A stretch of DNA of 64,000 bases. Origin: Ruminococcus difficilis (GTDB taxonomy: Bacteria; Bacillota_A; Clostridia; Oscillospirales; Acutalibacteraceae). Shown here piece after piece: positions 37,721-46,626 of this stretch. The translations under genes and the position numbers were made by a program. Where the stretch lies: the NCBI RefSeq assembly GCF_016680995.1, contig NZ_JAEQMG010000035.1:1-64000 (forward strand), given 5' to 3'. Below the pieces are notes generated by a model. It ran no database searches and was not told the origin of the DNA. It was given only the letters and a program-made list of their open reading frames with translations. Within the stretch, counting starts at the first letter, position 1. Each line of letters begins with the position of its first letter.

Positions 37721-37969
37721 CATTCGGGGTGGTTACAGCCTGTAACCTTTATTTTCAAAAGAGAAAAAAGAGCCATCACGACAAGTTTTGACAATTCCTA
37801 ACAAGAATAATAAACGCCTTTTTATGCGAAAACGGAAATAACTATTACGCAATTGTTAACATTCTTTTATGAAATTATAAATTTCCTGTTCAATATGCGT
37901 TTTCAGTCCCGTTATTTTCCATATTAGAAAAATAATCCAATTAACAAATGTGCCGAGGTTATATGTCTG

Positions 37970-38950
37970 TAGGCGAAGCAAATGAACCATATTGTAGGGG
38001 TCGGAGCCCTCGACGACCCGAATCATTCCGTTGCATCCCACATCATCGCGGAGCAAATGAAACGATTACTGTAGGGGAGGGTCTTGACCCTCCCGTAACG
38101 TTTTCGATATCTGTCAATTAAATGCGAAGCAAATCACATCTTCCGTAGGGACGACCATTGGTCGTCCGAGAATGCCGGGCGTTACTATATCGAAATCGTG
38201 AGATAGGGGAAATGCGTTTCTGCCACACGGACGAGCAATGCTCGTCCCTACGGAAAGGCACATTTCCTCAACGGATAGCGCATCTTAACCAACGTCCTCC
38301 CTCGGGAGTAGCGCAGTGGCGCTTAGCCAATCGCAGATACAGAGGACCCCATAACTCCCGAGTTATGGGGAGAGGAGGAACCGCCACACGAGATCAAAGC
38401 GTACCAACCGGATACGCTTATCGAGTACGGCGTGTAACGACGATGGAGCGCTGTTACATGGGAGTTGTATGCCAAATCACAGATTTGGACAACTCCTCAA
38501 GCCGCTCCCCTACAAATTCACTGCAACGTTTACCGTAGGGCGGGGGTGCTCCCCGTTGGGGAGACGTCACGAAGTGACAGAGGGGGAGGCGTCTCCGCCG
38601 AGGAATGCTCCTCCCGTAACCCCTCCATTCGATGTCACCCACCGCGGAGCAAATCCAACATTTCCGTAGGGTACGGCGCTTGCGACGTACCGTGATCTAT
38701 CCGATACATGCCACCCAAATGCAAAGCATATCCTTTTTTTCGTAGGGATGACCATCGGTCATCCGCAGAATGACGGTTGTTACTATATCGAAATCGTGAG
38801 ATAGGGGAGAAACGTTTCAATTACACGGACGAGCAATGCTCGTCCCTACGGAAACGCGCATCTCCTCAACGGACCGCTTCTTAACCAACGTCCTGCCGCG
38901 GGAGCAGCAAGCCGCTCCCCTACAAATTCACTTCAACGTTTCCTGTGGGT
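37970..38950. repeat. Repeat-filled intergenic region (family C and family E)
   Basis: About 1 kb holds at least four family-C composites (gtaggggaggg..., gtagggacgaccattggtcg, gacgagcaatgctcgtcc) and a family-E element (38290-38515, with ggaccccataactcccgag, a complementary ggggagaggagga, and gcgtaccaaccggatacgc). Open frames here are translations of repeats. Positions 38951-39120 hold another weak palindrome (ttctac...gtagaa, about 39050-39108) and no gene. Confidence 0.8.
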
Positions 38951-39123
38951 TTCTCTCCCGATTCTTTCCATACTTATTCATCATCTGATATCATGCACTT
39001 ACATCCCGCATAAATACTGGGTTCTACTCCCGGTAGAGCCGTCTTTCTACCCCTGAGATACCGCTTTTCTGCGGCGGGAGAGTATCGGCTCGGTACCCGT
39101 AGAATATGAAATTGCTTTGTGGA

Positions 39124-39151
39124 TTGAAATTTTCTAAATTTCGTGTATAAT
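39124..39151 (+). promoter_or_regulatory. Predicted promoter of the degV gene
   Basis: TTGAAA, 16-bp spacer and TATAAT lie 84 bp before the ATG. Confidence 0.65.
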
Positions 39152-39235
39152 AAAATGGTAATATGGCGTATTGCAAAGGGCGATGATCCGGAGCGATCAC
39201 CCTTACTGCGTATGCCGTCAAATTCGGAGGAACAT

Positions 39236-40114
39236 ATGAGTTTTACTATTTTGACGGACACATCCGCTAATTTACCTTCCGCGCTCGTCAGAGAGCGCGA
39301 CATCAAGGTCATTCCGTATCACTACACGATCGGTGACAAGCAGTATTCCTGTCTGGATACCGAGGGCTTTGACGGAAAGAAGTTTTTTAAAGCAATGCGG
39401 CTCGGCGCGGACATCAAAACCTCCGCAATCAATTTCCAGAGCTATGTCGATTTCTTTGAACAGTTCCTGTCACAGGGTCAGGATATCCTGTTTGTCAGCA
39501 TGTCGTCGGGTATCAGCAGTTCATTCAACTGCTCCGAGATCGCGAAGAAGGAGCTGGTCGAGAAGTACCCCGACAGAAAGATCCTGCTCGTTGATACGCT
39601 CGGCGCGTCACTGGGCGAGGGTATCTTTGTGCTGAAAGCCGCCGATTATCGTGACGAGGGCATGACGATCGATGATACATACCAAAAGCTCGAGGACGAA
39701 AAGGCTTGTATGTATCAGGTGTTCACCGTGGATGATCTGATGTATCTGAAAAAGACCGGTCGACTCACCGGTTCCGCTGCCGTGATCGGCAACATGCTGC
39801 AGGTCAAGCCGATCCTCAAGGGCAATGAGAACGGCGAGATCGTCAACTTCTCTAAGGTGATCGGCAGAAAGAAGGCTATCGACGCGCTCGCGCAGCGCTA
39901 TAATATGCTGGTCAAGGATCCCGAAAAGCAGATCGTCGGCATTGCGCACGCCGACTGCGAAAAGGACGCGGAGTATCTGATCGAGCTGCTCAATAAGAAG
40001 AAGCCGCCGAAGGAGATCCTCAACGTCGTCTATGAGCCCGTCACAGGTTCCCATGTCGGACCCGGCACACTGGCGCTGTTCTTCCTCGGCGACAGCAAGG
40101 TGCGATTCAGATAA
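39236..40114 (+). CDS. DegV-family fatty-acid-binding protein
   Basis: CGGAGG at 39225 supports the ATG at 39236 (292 residues). The N-terminal ILTDTSANLP, the VSMSSGISSSFN loop, the DTLGASLGEG motif and the C-terminal GPGTLALFFLG are typical of DegV. These proteins bind long-chain fatty acids; in Firmicutes, related FakB proteins present fatty acids to the kinase FakA. No fakA is adjacent, so a role as FakB is possible but not supported here. Confidence 0.92.
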   Translation: MSFTILTDTSANLPSALVRERDIKVIPYHYTIGDKQYSCLDTEGFDGKKFFKAMRLGADIKTSAINFQSYVDFFEQFLSQGQDILFVSMSSGISSSFNCSEIAKKELVEKYPDRKILLVDTLGASLGEGIFVLKAADYRDEGMTIDDTYQKLEDEKACMYQVFTVDDLMYLKKTGRLTGSAAVIGNMLQVKPILKGNENGEIVNFSKVIGRKKAIDALAQRYNMLVKDPEKQIVGIAHADCEKDAEYLIELLNKKKPPKEILNVVYEPVTGSHVGPGTLALFFLGDSKVRFR

Positions 40115-40128
40115 TTGACATAATGAAA

Positions 40129-40165
40129 GGGGATAGCGGACGATCGTTTCCGTTATCCCTGTTTG
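40129..40165 (+). terminator. Terminator of the degV gene
   Basis: The stem gggatagcgga/tccgttatccc is followed by tgtttgttt, 15 bases after the stop codon. Confidence 0.75.
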
Positions 40166-40203
40166 TTTATGAGTAATGATCGATCTCTGAAAAGCCGTTA
40201 TTC

Positions 40204-40450
40204 AAGGCTCCCTTTGGTAAAGGGGTCGCGTGCGACACGCTGTCACTCTCAAGGCTCCCTTTGGGAATGGTGCTCCCCGTTGGGGAGACGTCGCAAAGCG
40301 ACAGAGGGGGAGCCGCTTCCGGCGAGGAGGCTCCCGCGGGAGCGGGTGAGGGATTGTACTAAAATGTTCGAGCGAAGCGAGTATCTCATTTTTATTACGT
40401 TGATATTATTGCAAAGTTTTATAACAAAGTATCTCCCTTCGTCGGCAAGA
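40204..40450. repeat. Composite family A/C repeats upstream of the tRNA genes
   Basis: A forward A unit is interrupted by family-C sequence (ggtgctccccgttgggg... gacgtcgcaaagcgac). It then resumes (ggctcccgcgggagc, gagggattgtactaaa) and faces a truncated reverse A unit (40428-40447) across an AT-rich spacer. The layout copies that at 24037-24238, with C-type sequence nested inside. Confidence 0.75.
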
Positions 40451-40475
40451 CTTGTGTTTATTTCTGCAAAACTGC

Positions 40476-40504
40476 TTGACATTTTTACGCGGTTGTGATA
40501 AACT
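40476..40504 (+). promoter_or_regulatory. Predicted promoter of the two tRNA-Ser genes
   Basis: A perfect TTGACA, 17-bp spacer and TAAACT lie about 15 bp before the first tRNA. Confidence 0.65.
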
Positions 40505-40518
40505 TTTACTTGCTTTAC

Positions 40519-40607
40519 GGAGAGATGTCCGAGTGGTTTAAGGAGCTAGTCTTGAAAACTAGTGATCCCGCAAGGGACCAAGGGTTCGAATCCCTTTCTC
40601 TCCGCCA
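40519..40607 (+). tRNA. tRNA-Ser (anticodon TGA)
   Basis: The acceptor stem ggagaga/tctctcc, the anticodon loop cttgaaa (TGA at 40553-40555), a long variable arm typical of tRNA-Ser (gatcccgcaagggac), the T loop ggttcgaatcc and an encoded CCA are all present. Confidence 0.95.
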
Positions 40608-40639
40608 ACTAAATAATACGTAAATTACTTTACATACAT

Positions 40640-40729
40640 GGAGGATTACTCAAGTGGTGAAGAGGCTCCCCTGCTAAGGGAGTAGGTCGCTAACGCGGCG
40701 CGAGAGTTCGAATCTCTTGTCCTCCGCCA
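40640..40729 (+). tRNA. tRNA-Ser (anticodon GCT), integration site of the mobile elements
   Basis: The acceptor stem ggaggat/gtcctcc, the anticodon loop ctgctaa (GCT at 40673-40675), a long variable arm (aggtcgctaacgcggcg), the T loop agttcgaatct and an encoded CCA are present. Its 3' end is repeated at 54477, 54802 and 55928. The gene stays intact after integration because the left element end supplies the downstream sequence and terminator. Confidence 0.95.
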
Positions 40730-40730
40730 G
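40707..40730 (+). other. attL: tRNA 3' end core repeat
   Basis: The 24 bases from ttcgaatctcttgt to ccgccag are identical at 54477-54500. The core covers the T loop, acceptor strand and CCA of the tRNA, a standard tyrosine-recombinase target. Confidence 0.9.
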
Positions 40731-40768
40731 CCCGAAATGGCTTGTTTAAGCCATTTCGGGCTCTTTCT
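40729..40768 (+). terminator. tRNA terminator carried on the left end of the element
   Basis: The stem agcccgaaatggctt/aagccatttcgggct is followed by a T-rich stretch. It replaces the chromosomal tRNA terminator (the hairpin now found at 54501 and 55951). The second, decayed element has an analogous hairpin at 54832. Confidence 0.85.
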
Positions 40769-40784
40769 TTTGCCTAAAAATCGC

Positions 40785-40806
40785 CGTGTCCTTTGCCGTG
40801 TCCTTT
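40785..40806 (+). repeat. Paired direct repeats cgtgtccttt, possible integrase arm sites (left)
   Basis: Two copies with a 12-bp period lie between the terminator and the end of the integrase gene. The same gtgtccttt pair occurs at 54350-54369 near the right end. Confidence 0.6.
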
Positions 40807-40808
40807 AT

Positions 40809-42047
40809 TCAGCCCGTTTGGAGCAGTGCGGCGACATGATTCAGCGCCTTTTCGTTCGCCTGCTGGACAGCGTGAGCATAGAAATTCAGCGTGGTGCTGG
40901 TCTGACTGTGACCGAGCATAGCCGATACGGATTTCACATCTACACCGTCCGCTAAAGCCTGTGTTGCTACAAAATGGCGAAAACTATGTAAGCCCTTGAA
41001 GGGAATGTTTTCTGATTCCAAAAAGTCCTGGAGCCATTTATAGGGGACATTGGGATTCAACGGCTTGCCGCACCAGTTGATGAACAGTCTGTCGCTCTCC
41101 ACCCACTGATCGCCGCATTTCTCGGCGACGGCTTTTTGTTCCTCTTGAAGCTGTTTGATCAGTTCCAGAAGAAAAGGCTGTATGTACAGCGAGCGATAAC
41201 TGGATTTTGTTTTCGGAGTGTCGGTATAGGTGCCGAAGCCTTGATGATAGTTAGACGTTCTGTTGATCGTCAGGATAGATTTTTCAAAATCGATATCCTT
41301 GTACTCTAAGCCTAATGCTTCGCCTTTTCTCATACCCGAAAATGCCAGAAGATTGAAAAACAGCCGATACGATGTGGGTGCCTTATCATTGATTGCTGAC
41401 AGTACCTCTTTTGCTTCTTCGAGAGAATAGATCGCTTTTTCTTTCTTCTCTGTCTGTGTAAAGACAATATCACGGCAGGGGTTGATATCGACGATACCGC
41501 ACCGTTTTGCATAGAGCATGACGTCACTGACAAAGGTCAGATAAGATTTTTGGCTTTTGACGGATAATCCTTTACCGGTTTGCTTATTTACGCCGTTTTT
41601 TCCTAAAGAGGTGATAAAGGCTTGTACCATCCTATAGGTGAGCCTGCTGACCAATACATCGCCGATCGCGTTATAGGTTCTTTCCTTGCAGTCCAGTAGC
41701 TTTGTCAAAGTGCTCTTCTTGTATTTCTTGCTGGCAAGCTGCAAATCCAGCCATTCCTCTGCGATCTCCTTAAAGGTGGTATGCTCCTTAGCAAACGCAA
41801 TTTCGTTTTCCTCGCGCATACGCTGTTCTGCTTCACATTCTAATTCTTTTTGGTATTCGGCAATTGACCGTTCTTCAAATAAAACGCTTTGCCTGGTTAC
41901 CTCCTTTTTAATATGTTTTGATGTCATCCCTTTTTCGGGAGTCCATGTCATACATTTGACGATCTGCTGACCGTCTTTGTATCCGAGGCTCACCCGAAAC
42001 TGATAGGATGTTATGCCTTTCTTGGATACTCTTTTTCTGATTGTCAT
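40809..42047 (-). CDS. int: Tyrosine recombinase (integrase)
   Basis: The ATG at 42047 (MTIRKRVSKKG) is preceded by AGAGG and gives 412 residues; an ATG at 42080 is an alternative. The N-terminal arm-binding and SAM-like core-binding domains precede the catalytic domain (about 205-400). Catalytic residues are visible: Arg in FSGMRKGEALGL, the HxxR box in LHSFRHFVATQ, His in MLGHSQTSTT and Tyr in LNFYAHAV. It recombines the tRNA core repeat with its circular form. It sits next to attL and reads toward it. A fragment of a related gene lies at 54934. Confidence 0.95.
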   Translation of the reverse strand: MTIRKRVSKKGITSYQFRVSLGYKDGQQIVKCMTWTPEKGMTSKHIKKEVTRQSVLFEERSIAEYQKELECEAEQRMREENEIAFAKEHTTFKEIAEEWLDLQLASKKYKKSTLTKLLDCKERTYNAIGDVLVSRLTYRMVQAFITSLGKNGVNKQTGKGLSVKSQKSYLTFVSDVMLYAKRCGIVDINPCRDIVFTQTEKKEKAIYSLEEAKEVLSAINDKAPTSYRLFFNLLAFSGMRKGEALGLEYKDIDFEKSILTINRTSNYHQGFGTYTDTPKTKSSYRSLYIQPFLLELIKQLQEEQKAVAEKCGDQWVESDRLFINWCGKPLNPNVPYKWLQDFLESENIPFKGLHSFRHFVATQALADGVDVKSVSAMLGHSQTSTTLNFYAHAVQQANEKALNHVAALLQTG

Positions 42048-42076
42048 GTGCTTAACCTCTTTTCTGAAAGCTAAGC

Positions 42077-42277
42077 TCAAGCAGCATCATTATTATAACA
42101 TGAGAGAATATCCAAAAGCAAATCCAGATTGATCAATCTTTTCGATGCAATCCGGATAACGGGGATCTCCCCGCGACTTGCCATACGCCTGAGTGCTCTT
42201 AAAGTCAGGCATGTGTCAGGGTCAAGCAATTTGATTTCTTCATACGCTTTCGGTATGGTTCGCATTCTGGCAGTCAT
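42077..42277 (-). CDS. xis: Excisionase-like small DNA-binding protein
   Basis: The ATG at 42277 (MTARMRTIPKAYEEIK) follows AAGGAAACC and gives 66 residues. The sequence PDTCLTLRALRRMASRGEIPVIRIASKRLINLDLLLDIL reads as the MerR-like winged helix of small excisionases, in which a helix-turn-helix is followed by a short wing with a conserved Gly-Lys/Arg. It ends 29 bp before the integrase start on the same strand, so the two are probably co-transcribed. Confidence 0.75.
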   Translation of the reverse strand: MTARMRTIPKAYEEIKLLDPDTCLTLRALRRMASRGEIPVIRIASKRLINLDLLLDILSCYNNDAA

Positions 42278-42409
42278 GGTTTCCTTCCCCTTGGAAAACA
42301 ATAGAGTAAATGATGTTCTGTAACATCTGACGGTTGCCTTTGTTCAGGCAAAAATAGTTTTTGATCATAAAATGATCCTCCGTTAAATATAATAGTAATG
42401 GATTGGTAT

Positions 42410-42905
42410 ACATCTTCCGGCTGTGCAGCAGCCTCATTGGTTTTCACCACCGCAGGGATCGCCCGCGGCCGCCCTCATTGCCTGCGACGGCTTATGCCAA
42501 CGGCATATCCGCTCGGACTGTGACTGGACGGAAGTATCATTGTCCTCAGCGGCTGTCATCGCCCTCGGTAAAGGATGCGCCCTTACCGTCTGAGTCCTGA
42601 AGGCTTCAAAAGTGCCATATTCTTGAAGCGTTCGCTCATGTAGCTCGTGTGGTTCTCATGTTACACACACCGCAGAGAAGGTAGAAGATATGTTGATATT
42701 CAGTTGTCGAGGTTCGTTATCACATCGGGACTATAATCGACAGTTTTCTTAAACAAAAGAAGGCCGGAGTACAGTTCCAAAACGGAAGCTGAACGGCGGC
42801 CAATACGTTCTATATTCAATTATACTAATTCGTGATAAAAAGCAGACTCAGACTAACAATGCCAACAACGCGGGATTGTGGGGATAGACCGCGAAGGTTG
42901 TCTGC
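42410..42905. other. GC-rich non-coding stretch with several hairpins
   Basis: No credible ORF is found between the xis-like gene and the Fic promoter (42302-43070). Positions 42420-42690 are markedly GC-rich within an AT-rich element and hold stems such as cggtaagg/cctttaccg (about 42572-42594), gcttcaaa/ttgaagc (about 42603-42629) and ggccg/cggcc (42762-42802). A longer nested hairpin (aagcagac ... gtctgctt, 42840-42905) is followed by T residues on the minus strand. It could be a structured RNA, an origin, or a decayed gene. Confidence 0.4.
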
Positions 42906-43070
42906 TTAAAGGTTTTTATCTGCTTATTATTATGTATTAGTATAAGTCCCGATTTGAACCCACACATAATATACCAGATTGGCAGGTCTGTTGTCTTAAG
43001 AACCCTGTCGAAGATTATCCTTGCTTTATGAACTTTTTGTAAACCATAAAAAGAATAATTGTCGGATTGC

Positions 43071-43150
43071 TTCATCTATCATTAATCATAACAAATAATG
43101 ATAGATGAATTGATTTTTGATAGATGAAGTGGTATAATATCATCTATCAA
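43071..43150 (+). promoter_or_regulatory. Promoter and double palindromic operator of the Fic gene
   Basis: The promoter TTGATT, 17 bp, TATAAT (43110-43138) is embedded in two inverted repeats with the same half site tcatctatca: 43071-43083/43097-43109 (13-bp arms) and 43117-43127/43140-43150 (11-bp arms). The second flanks the -10 box. The layout suits repression by a winged-helix protein, most likely the C-terminal domain of the Fic protein itself. Confidence 0.75.
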
Positions 43151-43165
43151 TGACCGGATGGTGAT

Positions 43166-44146
43166 ATGATGCAGAAATATCCTTTTCAGATTACGACCGA
43201 GATACTGAACCTTGTCGCTGAGATTTGTGAACTGACAGGACAACTCAGCACACATTCAAAGCTGAACAATTCGCCGCAGCTGCGCCGTACCAATCGTATC
43301 AAAACAATCTATTCCTCTCTGGCGATAGAACAAAACACCTTGACGCTCGATCAGGTCACCGCTGTTATCTCCGGCAAGCGAGTCCTTGCGCCGCCGAAGG
43401 ATATTGCAGAGGTGCAGAATGCATACGAGATCTATGACCGCCTTGATACGCTGGATCCTTACTCCGTGGACAATCTTTTGCTCGCTCACGAGGTAATGAC
43501 ACGCGGCTTGGTTGATGAATCGGGAGAGTTCCGCTCCCGCTCCGTCGGCGTCGTTGATAATCACGGCAATGTGCTTCATGTCGGTACACTTCCGGCGTAT
43601 GTCCCCGGATTAGTCTCGGAGTTGCTTGACTGGGTCAAAAACAATCCGCGCCATATCTTGATCAAAAGTTGTGTGTTCCACTATGAATTTGAGCTGATCC
43701 ATCCCTTTGCGGACGGTAACGGCAGGATCGGCAGACTATGGCATACGCTCCTGATGTCAAAATGGAATCCGATCTTTGCGTGGCTCCCTATCGAGTCGAT
43801 GATACATGACAGGCAGGAAGAATACTACCGTGCCTTCAATGTCGCGAATGTTGCCGAAGACTCAACCGTATTCGTCACCTTTATGCTAGAGGCGATCCGT
43901 GATACTATGCTCGAGGTGATCGACGGTTCTGTTACGGTCAAGCAAAGCAAGTCGGAAAAAGCGGCTACTCGGGAAAATACTGTTATGAATTATTTGAATA
44001 ATAATGGTGAGATAACCAACAGCGACGTTCGCAAGCTTCTGAATGTTTCTGTTGCGACCGCAAATCGAATCCTCAACACGATGGTAGAAAAGGGATTGAT
44101 CATCCGCTTCCGCAGTGGAAGGTCATGGGCATACCGTAAACGATAA
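43166..44146 (+). CDS. Fic-family AMP transferase with C-terminal winged helix
   Basis: The 326-residue protein has the complete Fic active site HPFADGNGRIGR (His at about 179), an N-terminal inhibitory-type helix SSLAIEQNTL (about 50-59, with Gln where Gly or Asn is usual) and a C-terminal winged helix (about 262-326, with NSDVRKLLNVSVATANRIL). Fic proteins transfer AMP or other phosphate groups to hydroxyl side chains. Forms with this layout often regulate their own transcription and act as toxin-like or stress regulators. It is the only plus-strand gene in the element and has its own operator region. Confidence 0.92.
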   Translation: MMQKYPFQITTEILNLVAEICELTGQLSTHSKLNNSPQLRRTNRIKTIYSSLAIEQNTLTLDQVTAVISGKRVLAPPKDIAEVQNAYEIYDRLDTLDPYSVDNLLLAHEVMTRGLVDESGEFRSRSVGVVDNHGNVLHVGTLPAYVPGLVSELLDWVKNNPRHILIKSCVFHYEFELIHPFADGNGRIGRLWHTLLMSKWNPIFAWLPIESMIHDRQEEYYRAFNVANVAEDSTVFVTFMLEAIRDTMLEVIDGSVTVKQSKSEKAATRENTVMNYLNNNGEITNSDVRKLLNVSVATANRILNTMVEKGLIIRFRSGRSWAYRKR

Positions 44147-44188
44147 AGAGATCAAGAAGTCAATAAGTACAGGGTACGGTCGAAGGGG

Positions 44189-45394
44189 TCATCTATCCTG
44201 ATCACTTCTTGCTATAGGTAAACGACGCCGTTGTTCTTTTTCCTTTTCGTTGAGCAGAAAACTGATATGCTCAATGAATCGTTGGACTACATCGGGAAAA
44301 TGTTCTAACCCGCGCAAGAACGGACGGCACTTCTCTGTCAGCTTATCATAGCGCTCTTGCAATCGATTGAAAGCACTTCGGTATTGATTCGCTTGATCCT
44401 GTAAGTGTTTTTCCTTTTTGCGAAGATCATGGATTTTCACTCTGCTTGTTATCCCTTCCTTGGCGAGTGAAACCAGCTGACCATAATCTTCCTTTGTAAC
44501 AGAATAATTGCCGGTAAGAGGATTCTTCTTGCCGGCAGTTTCAATTTCCTGAAAAGTTTTTGAGATACCCTTTACAGGTTCATATTCTATTTTAGCTTTC
44601 TGAATATTGCTTTCGATTTTAGCGAGGCGCTCTTTATCCTTGTCGATCTGATATTGTAACGAGGTCAGATGTTCCGCGGTGCTGCCCTCTCTGCCACGGT
44701 CAAAGCCCATGAACCCGTGATCGGTCATATGTCGGAAGAATTCATCCTGTAAGATGCTGTAGGACGGTCGAAACTTCGGCTTTCCGTTCTTTCGCATGAT
44801 CGGCTCACCGCTTTCGGTCAATAGCGGCTCGCGAGATTCCCACTTCTTTGAGTGGCTGATCTGCCGGATGACCTCTTTGACTGTTCCAACCAACGCAGGA
44901 TCTTTGCACCGCTTACTCCAGCGAATCTCTTTCTCAACGACCGGCAGGGCGATCAGGTGCATATGGTAGTGATATACCGGATGACCCACCTCGTCGCTGA
45001 CAGCCTTGTTGATCTCATCCGCGTGCATAACGGCAGAGATGATATTTTCCTCACCGTATTTTTCACAGGCATAATGGTATGCCTCGGCAAAGAATTTCGT
45101 TGCGTATTCATATCCTCCGCGTTCCTCAAAGTATATGGTGTTCACATCAAAGATGATCTCATCAAACAGCACCGCGTCAGCTCTCAGTCCACGGCGTGAG
45201 ACCTTACCCTCAGCCTCCATATCTTTGAGAATCTGCATATAGGTTTTATCCCCGGGACTCTTGAAATGAACGTTCATCGGAATCCTCTCCGGTACAACAT
45301 TGATGTTGCTGTAATCGCTGTTCTTTCTCTCGTTATGCTTTTCTGCCGCGCTGATTTTTGCCGCCGTATAGGTTTGCACTCTGGCACAGCTCAT
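44189..45394 (-). CDS. mobV: MobV-family relaxase (plasmid recombination/mobilization enzyme)
   Basis: The 401-residue protein has the N-terminal HNER motif (about 20-23) and a histidine-rich motif YHYHMHLIALPV (about 140-152), which would bind metal at the nicking site. The C-terminal half is coiled coil (about 235-375). MobV enzymes nick an oriT and pilot the strand into a helper's conjugation machinery. No clear ribosome binding site precedes the ATG, so the exact start is uncertain. It lies downstream of the RepA-like gene. Confidence 0.88.
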   Translation of the reverse strand: MSCARVQTYTAAKISAAEKHNERKNSDYSNINVVPERIPMNVHFKSPGDKTYMQILKDMEAEGKVSRRGLRADAVLFDEIIFDVNTIYFEERGGYEYATKFFAEAYHYACEKYGEENIISAVMHADEINKAVSDEVGHPVYHYHMHLIALPVVEKEIRWSKRCKDPALVGTVKEVIRQISHSKKWESREPLLTESGEPIMRKNGKPKFRPSYSILQDEFFRHMTDHGFMGFDRGREGSTAEHLTSLQYQIDKDKERLAKIESNIQKAKIEYEPVKGISKTFQEIETAGKKNPLTGNYSVTKEDYGQLVSLAKEGITSRVKIHDLRKKEKHLQDQANQYRSAFNRLQERYDKLTEKCRPFLRGLEHFPDVVQRFIEHISFLLNEKEKEQRRRLPIARSDQDR

Positions 45395-45561
45395 ATTGAT
45401 TTTTGTTTTAGATATGTGATTTCACTCCATTCATTTTGTATAGATGCGCATGTATGGGTAGCCTTATACAAGATTCGTTGAATCTGTATAACCCACTATG
45501 ACACTTTCAGCACTGCTGTAAAGATGTCGTGGGCAAGGGCTTTCCTCCCTTGACCCTCCGC

Positions 45562-46626
45562 TCAGTTTGTTTTGAAATCCGGGTCTGTATGAGATGTTAT
45601 GTTGTGCTTATCTTGATCGACTGTCGGCAAAGTCCAGTACCAGATCATACCTTCCTTTACGGACACAACGCCGGCGTTTTTCTTTGCCTTTTTGATCGTC
45701 GATTTCTTGAAGCCTCTATCTTTCAGAAATCCCTCGCACGCGGTAGCAGTCAGCTTACCGGCTTTCATCAAATCCAAGATGAAGGCCGTTGCCGCTTCAC
45801 ACTCAGCGCTTGGTCTGCCGAGCTTCGGAGCGATTGAGGAAAAGGCTTGCTCCGCTGTCATCTTGATCTCGTCGATGAAAGTGATTCCCTTTTCACCGAC
45901 CTCAAAGAGGATCGCCGAGCCTGTCGGTGCAAGATTGGATTTCACCTGAACCATCACACGCTCGTTTGAATTTTCCTTGTTCGGTGTTCTTGTGATTGCC
46001 AGAATACTACGAGCGACGCCGGCAATATCTATCGATCCGGACGTCCGATAGAGGGGAGAAGTCTCCCGCATTTTGTTCATGTGTGCGATGATTACGATGG
46101 CGCAACCCGTATCTTTGGCTACCGCAATCAGGTGATTGAACTTGCTGCGCATTTCATTGGCAGCGTTTAGAGAACAGCCGTCGCCGATATACGAACTGAG
46201 AGGATCGAGGATCAATAGCCTTGCTCCCGACTTTTCGATAGCTGATCGGATACGGTCATCATCGAAGGTGAGGCTTTTTTCATTCTCACGGATAAACAAC
46301 AGCTTATCCCGGTCGCCGTTTGAGGCAATAAAGCGAGGGACTACGGTATCGTCTGCGTCATCCTCAGTCGTTTGATAGATGACCGTCATAGGTTCGCGTT
46401 TTTCTTCATCATCGGCAAAAGGAAATGGCTTGCCCTTTGAGGCAAGAGCCGACAGCGCCAGCATCAGCTGACTTTTGCCGTCGCCCGGATCACCCTGTAA
46501 CAGCGTGACCTTGCCGAATGGAATGTACGGGTACCATAGCCATTCCACTGACTTCGGCGTGATCTCGCTCGCCTTGACGAGCTCCAGTTCTGTCTTCTGT
46601 TCTTCCATAGTTTGATTCTGTCTCAA
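45562..46626 (-). CDS. RepA/RecA-like AAA ATPase of mobile elements
   Basis: I place the start at a TTG (46626, MRQNQTMEEQ; 354 residues). AAGGAG lies 9 bases upstream, and the TTG overlaps the stop codon of the small upstream gene (TTGA), a coupling arrangement; an in-frame ATG at 46662 has no binding site. The Walker A motif is GDPGDGKSQ, Walker B is ARLLILDPLSSY, and IVIIAHMNK follows. This is the AAA_25/RepA-helicase type found on plasmids and integrative elements, where it probably unwinds DNA for replication of the excised circle. A C-terminal winged-helix-like region lies at about 290-345. Confidence 0.85.
   Translation of the reverse strand: MRQNQTMEEQKTELELVKASEITPKSVEWLWYPYIPFGKVTLLQGDPGDGKSQLMLALSALASKGKPFPFADDEEKREPMTVIYQTTEDDADDTVVPRFIASNGDRDKLLFIRENEKSLTFDDDRIRSAIEKSGARLLILDPLSSYIGDGCSLNAANEMRSKFNHLIAVAKDTGCAIVIIAHMNKMRETSPLYRTSGSIDIAGVARSILAITRTPNKENSNERVMVQVKSNLAPTGSAILFEVGEKGITFIDEIKMTAEQAFSSIAPKLGRPSAECEAATAFILDLMKAGKLTATACEGFLKDRGFKKSTIKKAKKNAGVVSVKEGMIWYWTLPTVDQDKHNITSHTDPDFKTN

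Noticed and set aside
37470..37850. Cyclic di-AMP (ydaO) riboswitch before the NlpC/P60 gene, a common location
   Set aside because: The leader is AT-rich and lacks the conserved GC-rich ydaO core; only a promoter and a short palindrome are seen.
38158..38538. Open frame of 126 codons in the repeat region
   Set aside because: It is a translation of family-C and family-E repeats, has no ribosome binding site, and similar peptides appear wherever the repeats occur.
42848..43075. Minus-strand frame of 75 codons upstream of the Fic operator
   Set aside because: It overlaps a strong hairpin, lacks a ribosome binding site, and has no sensible composition.
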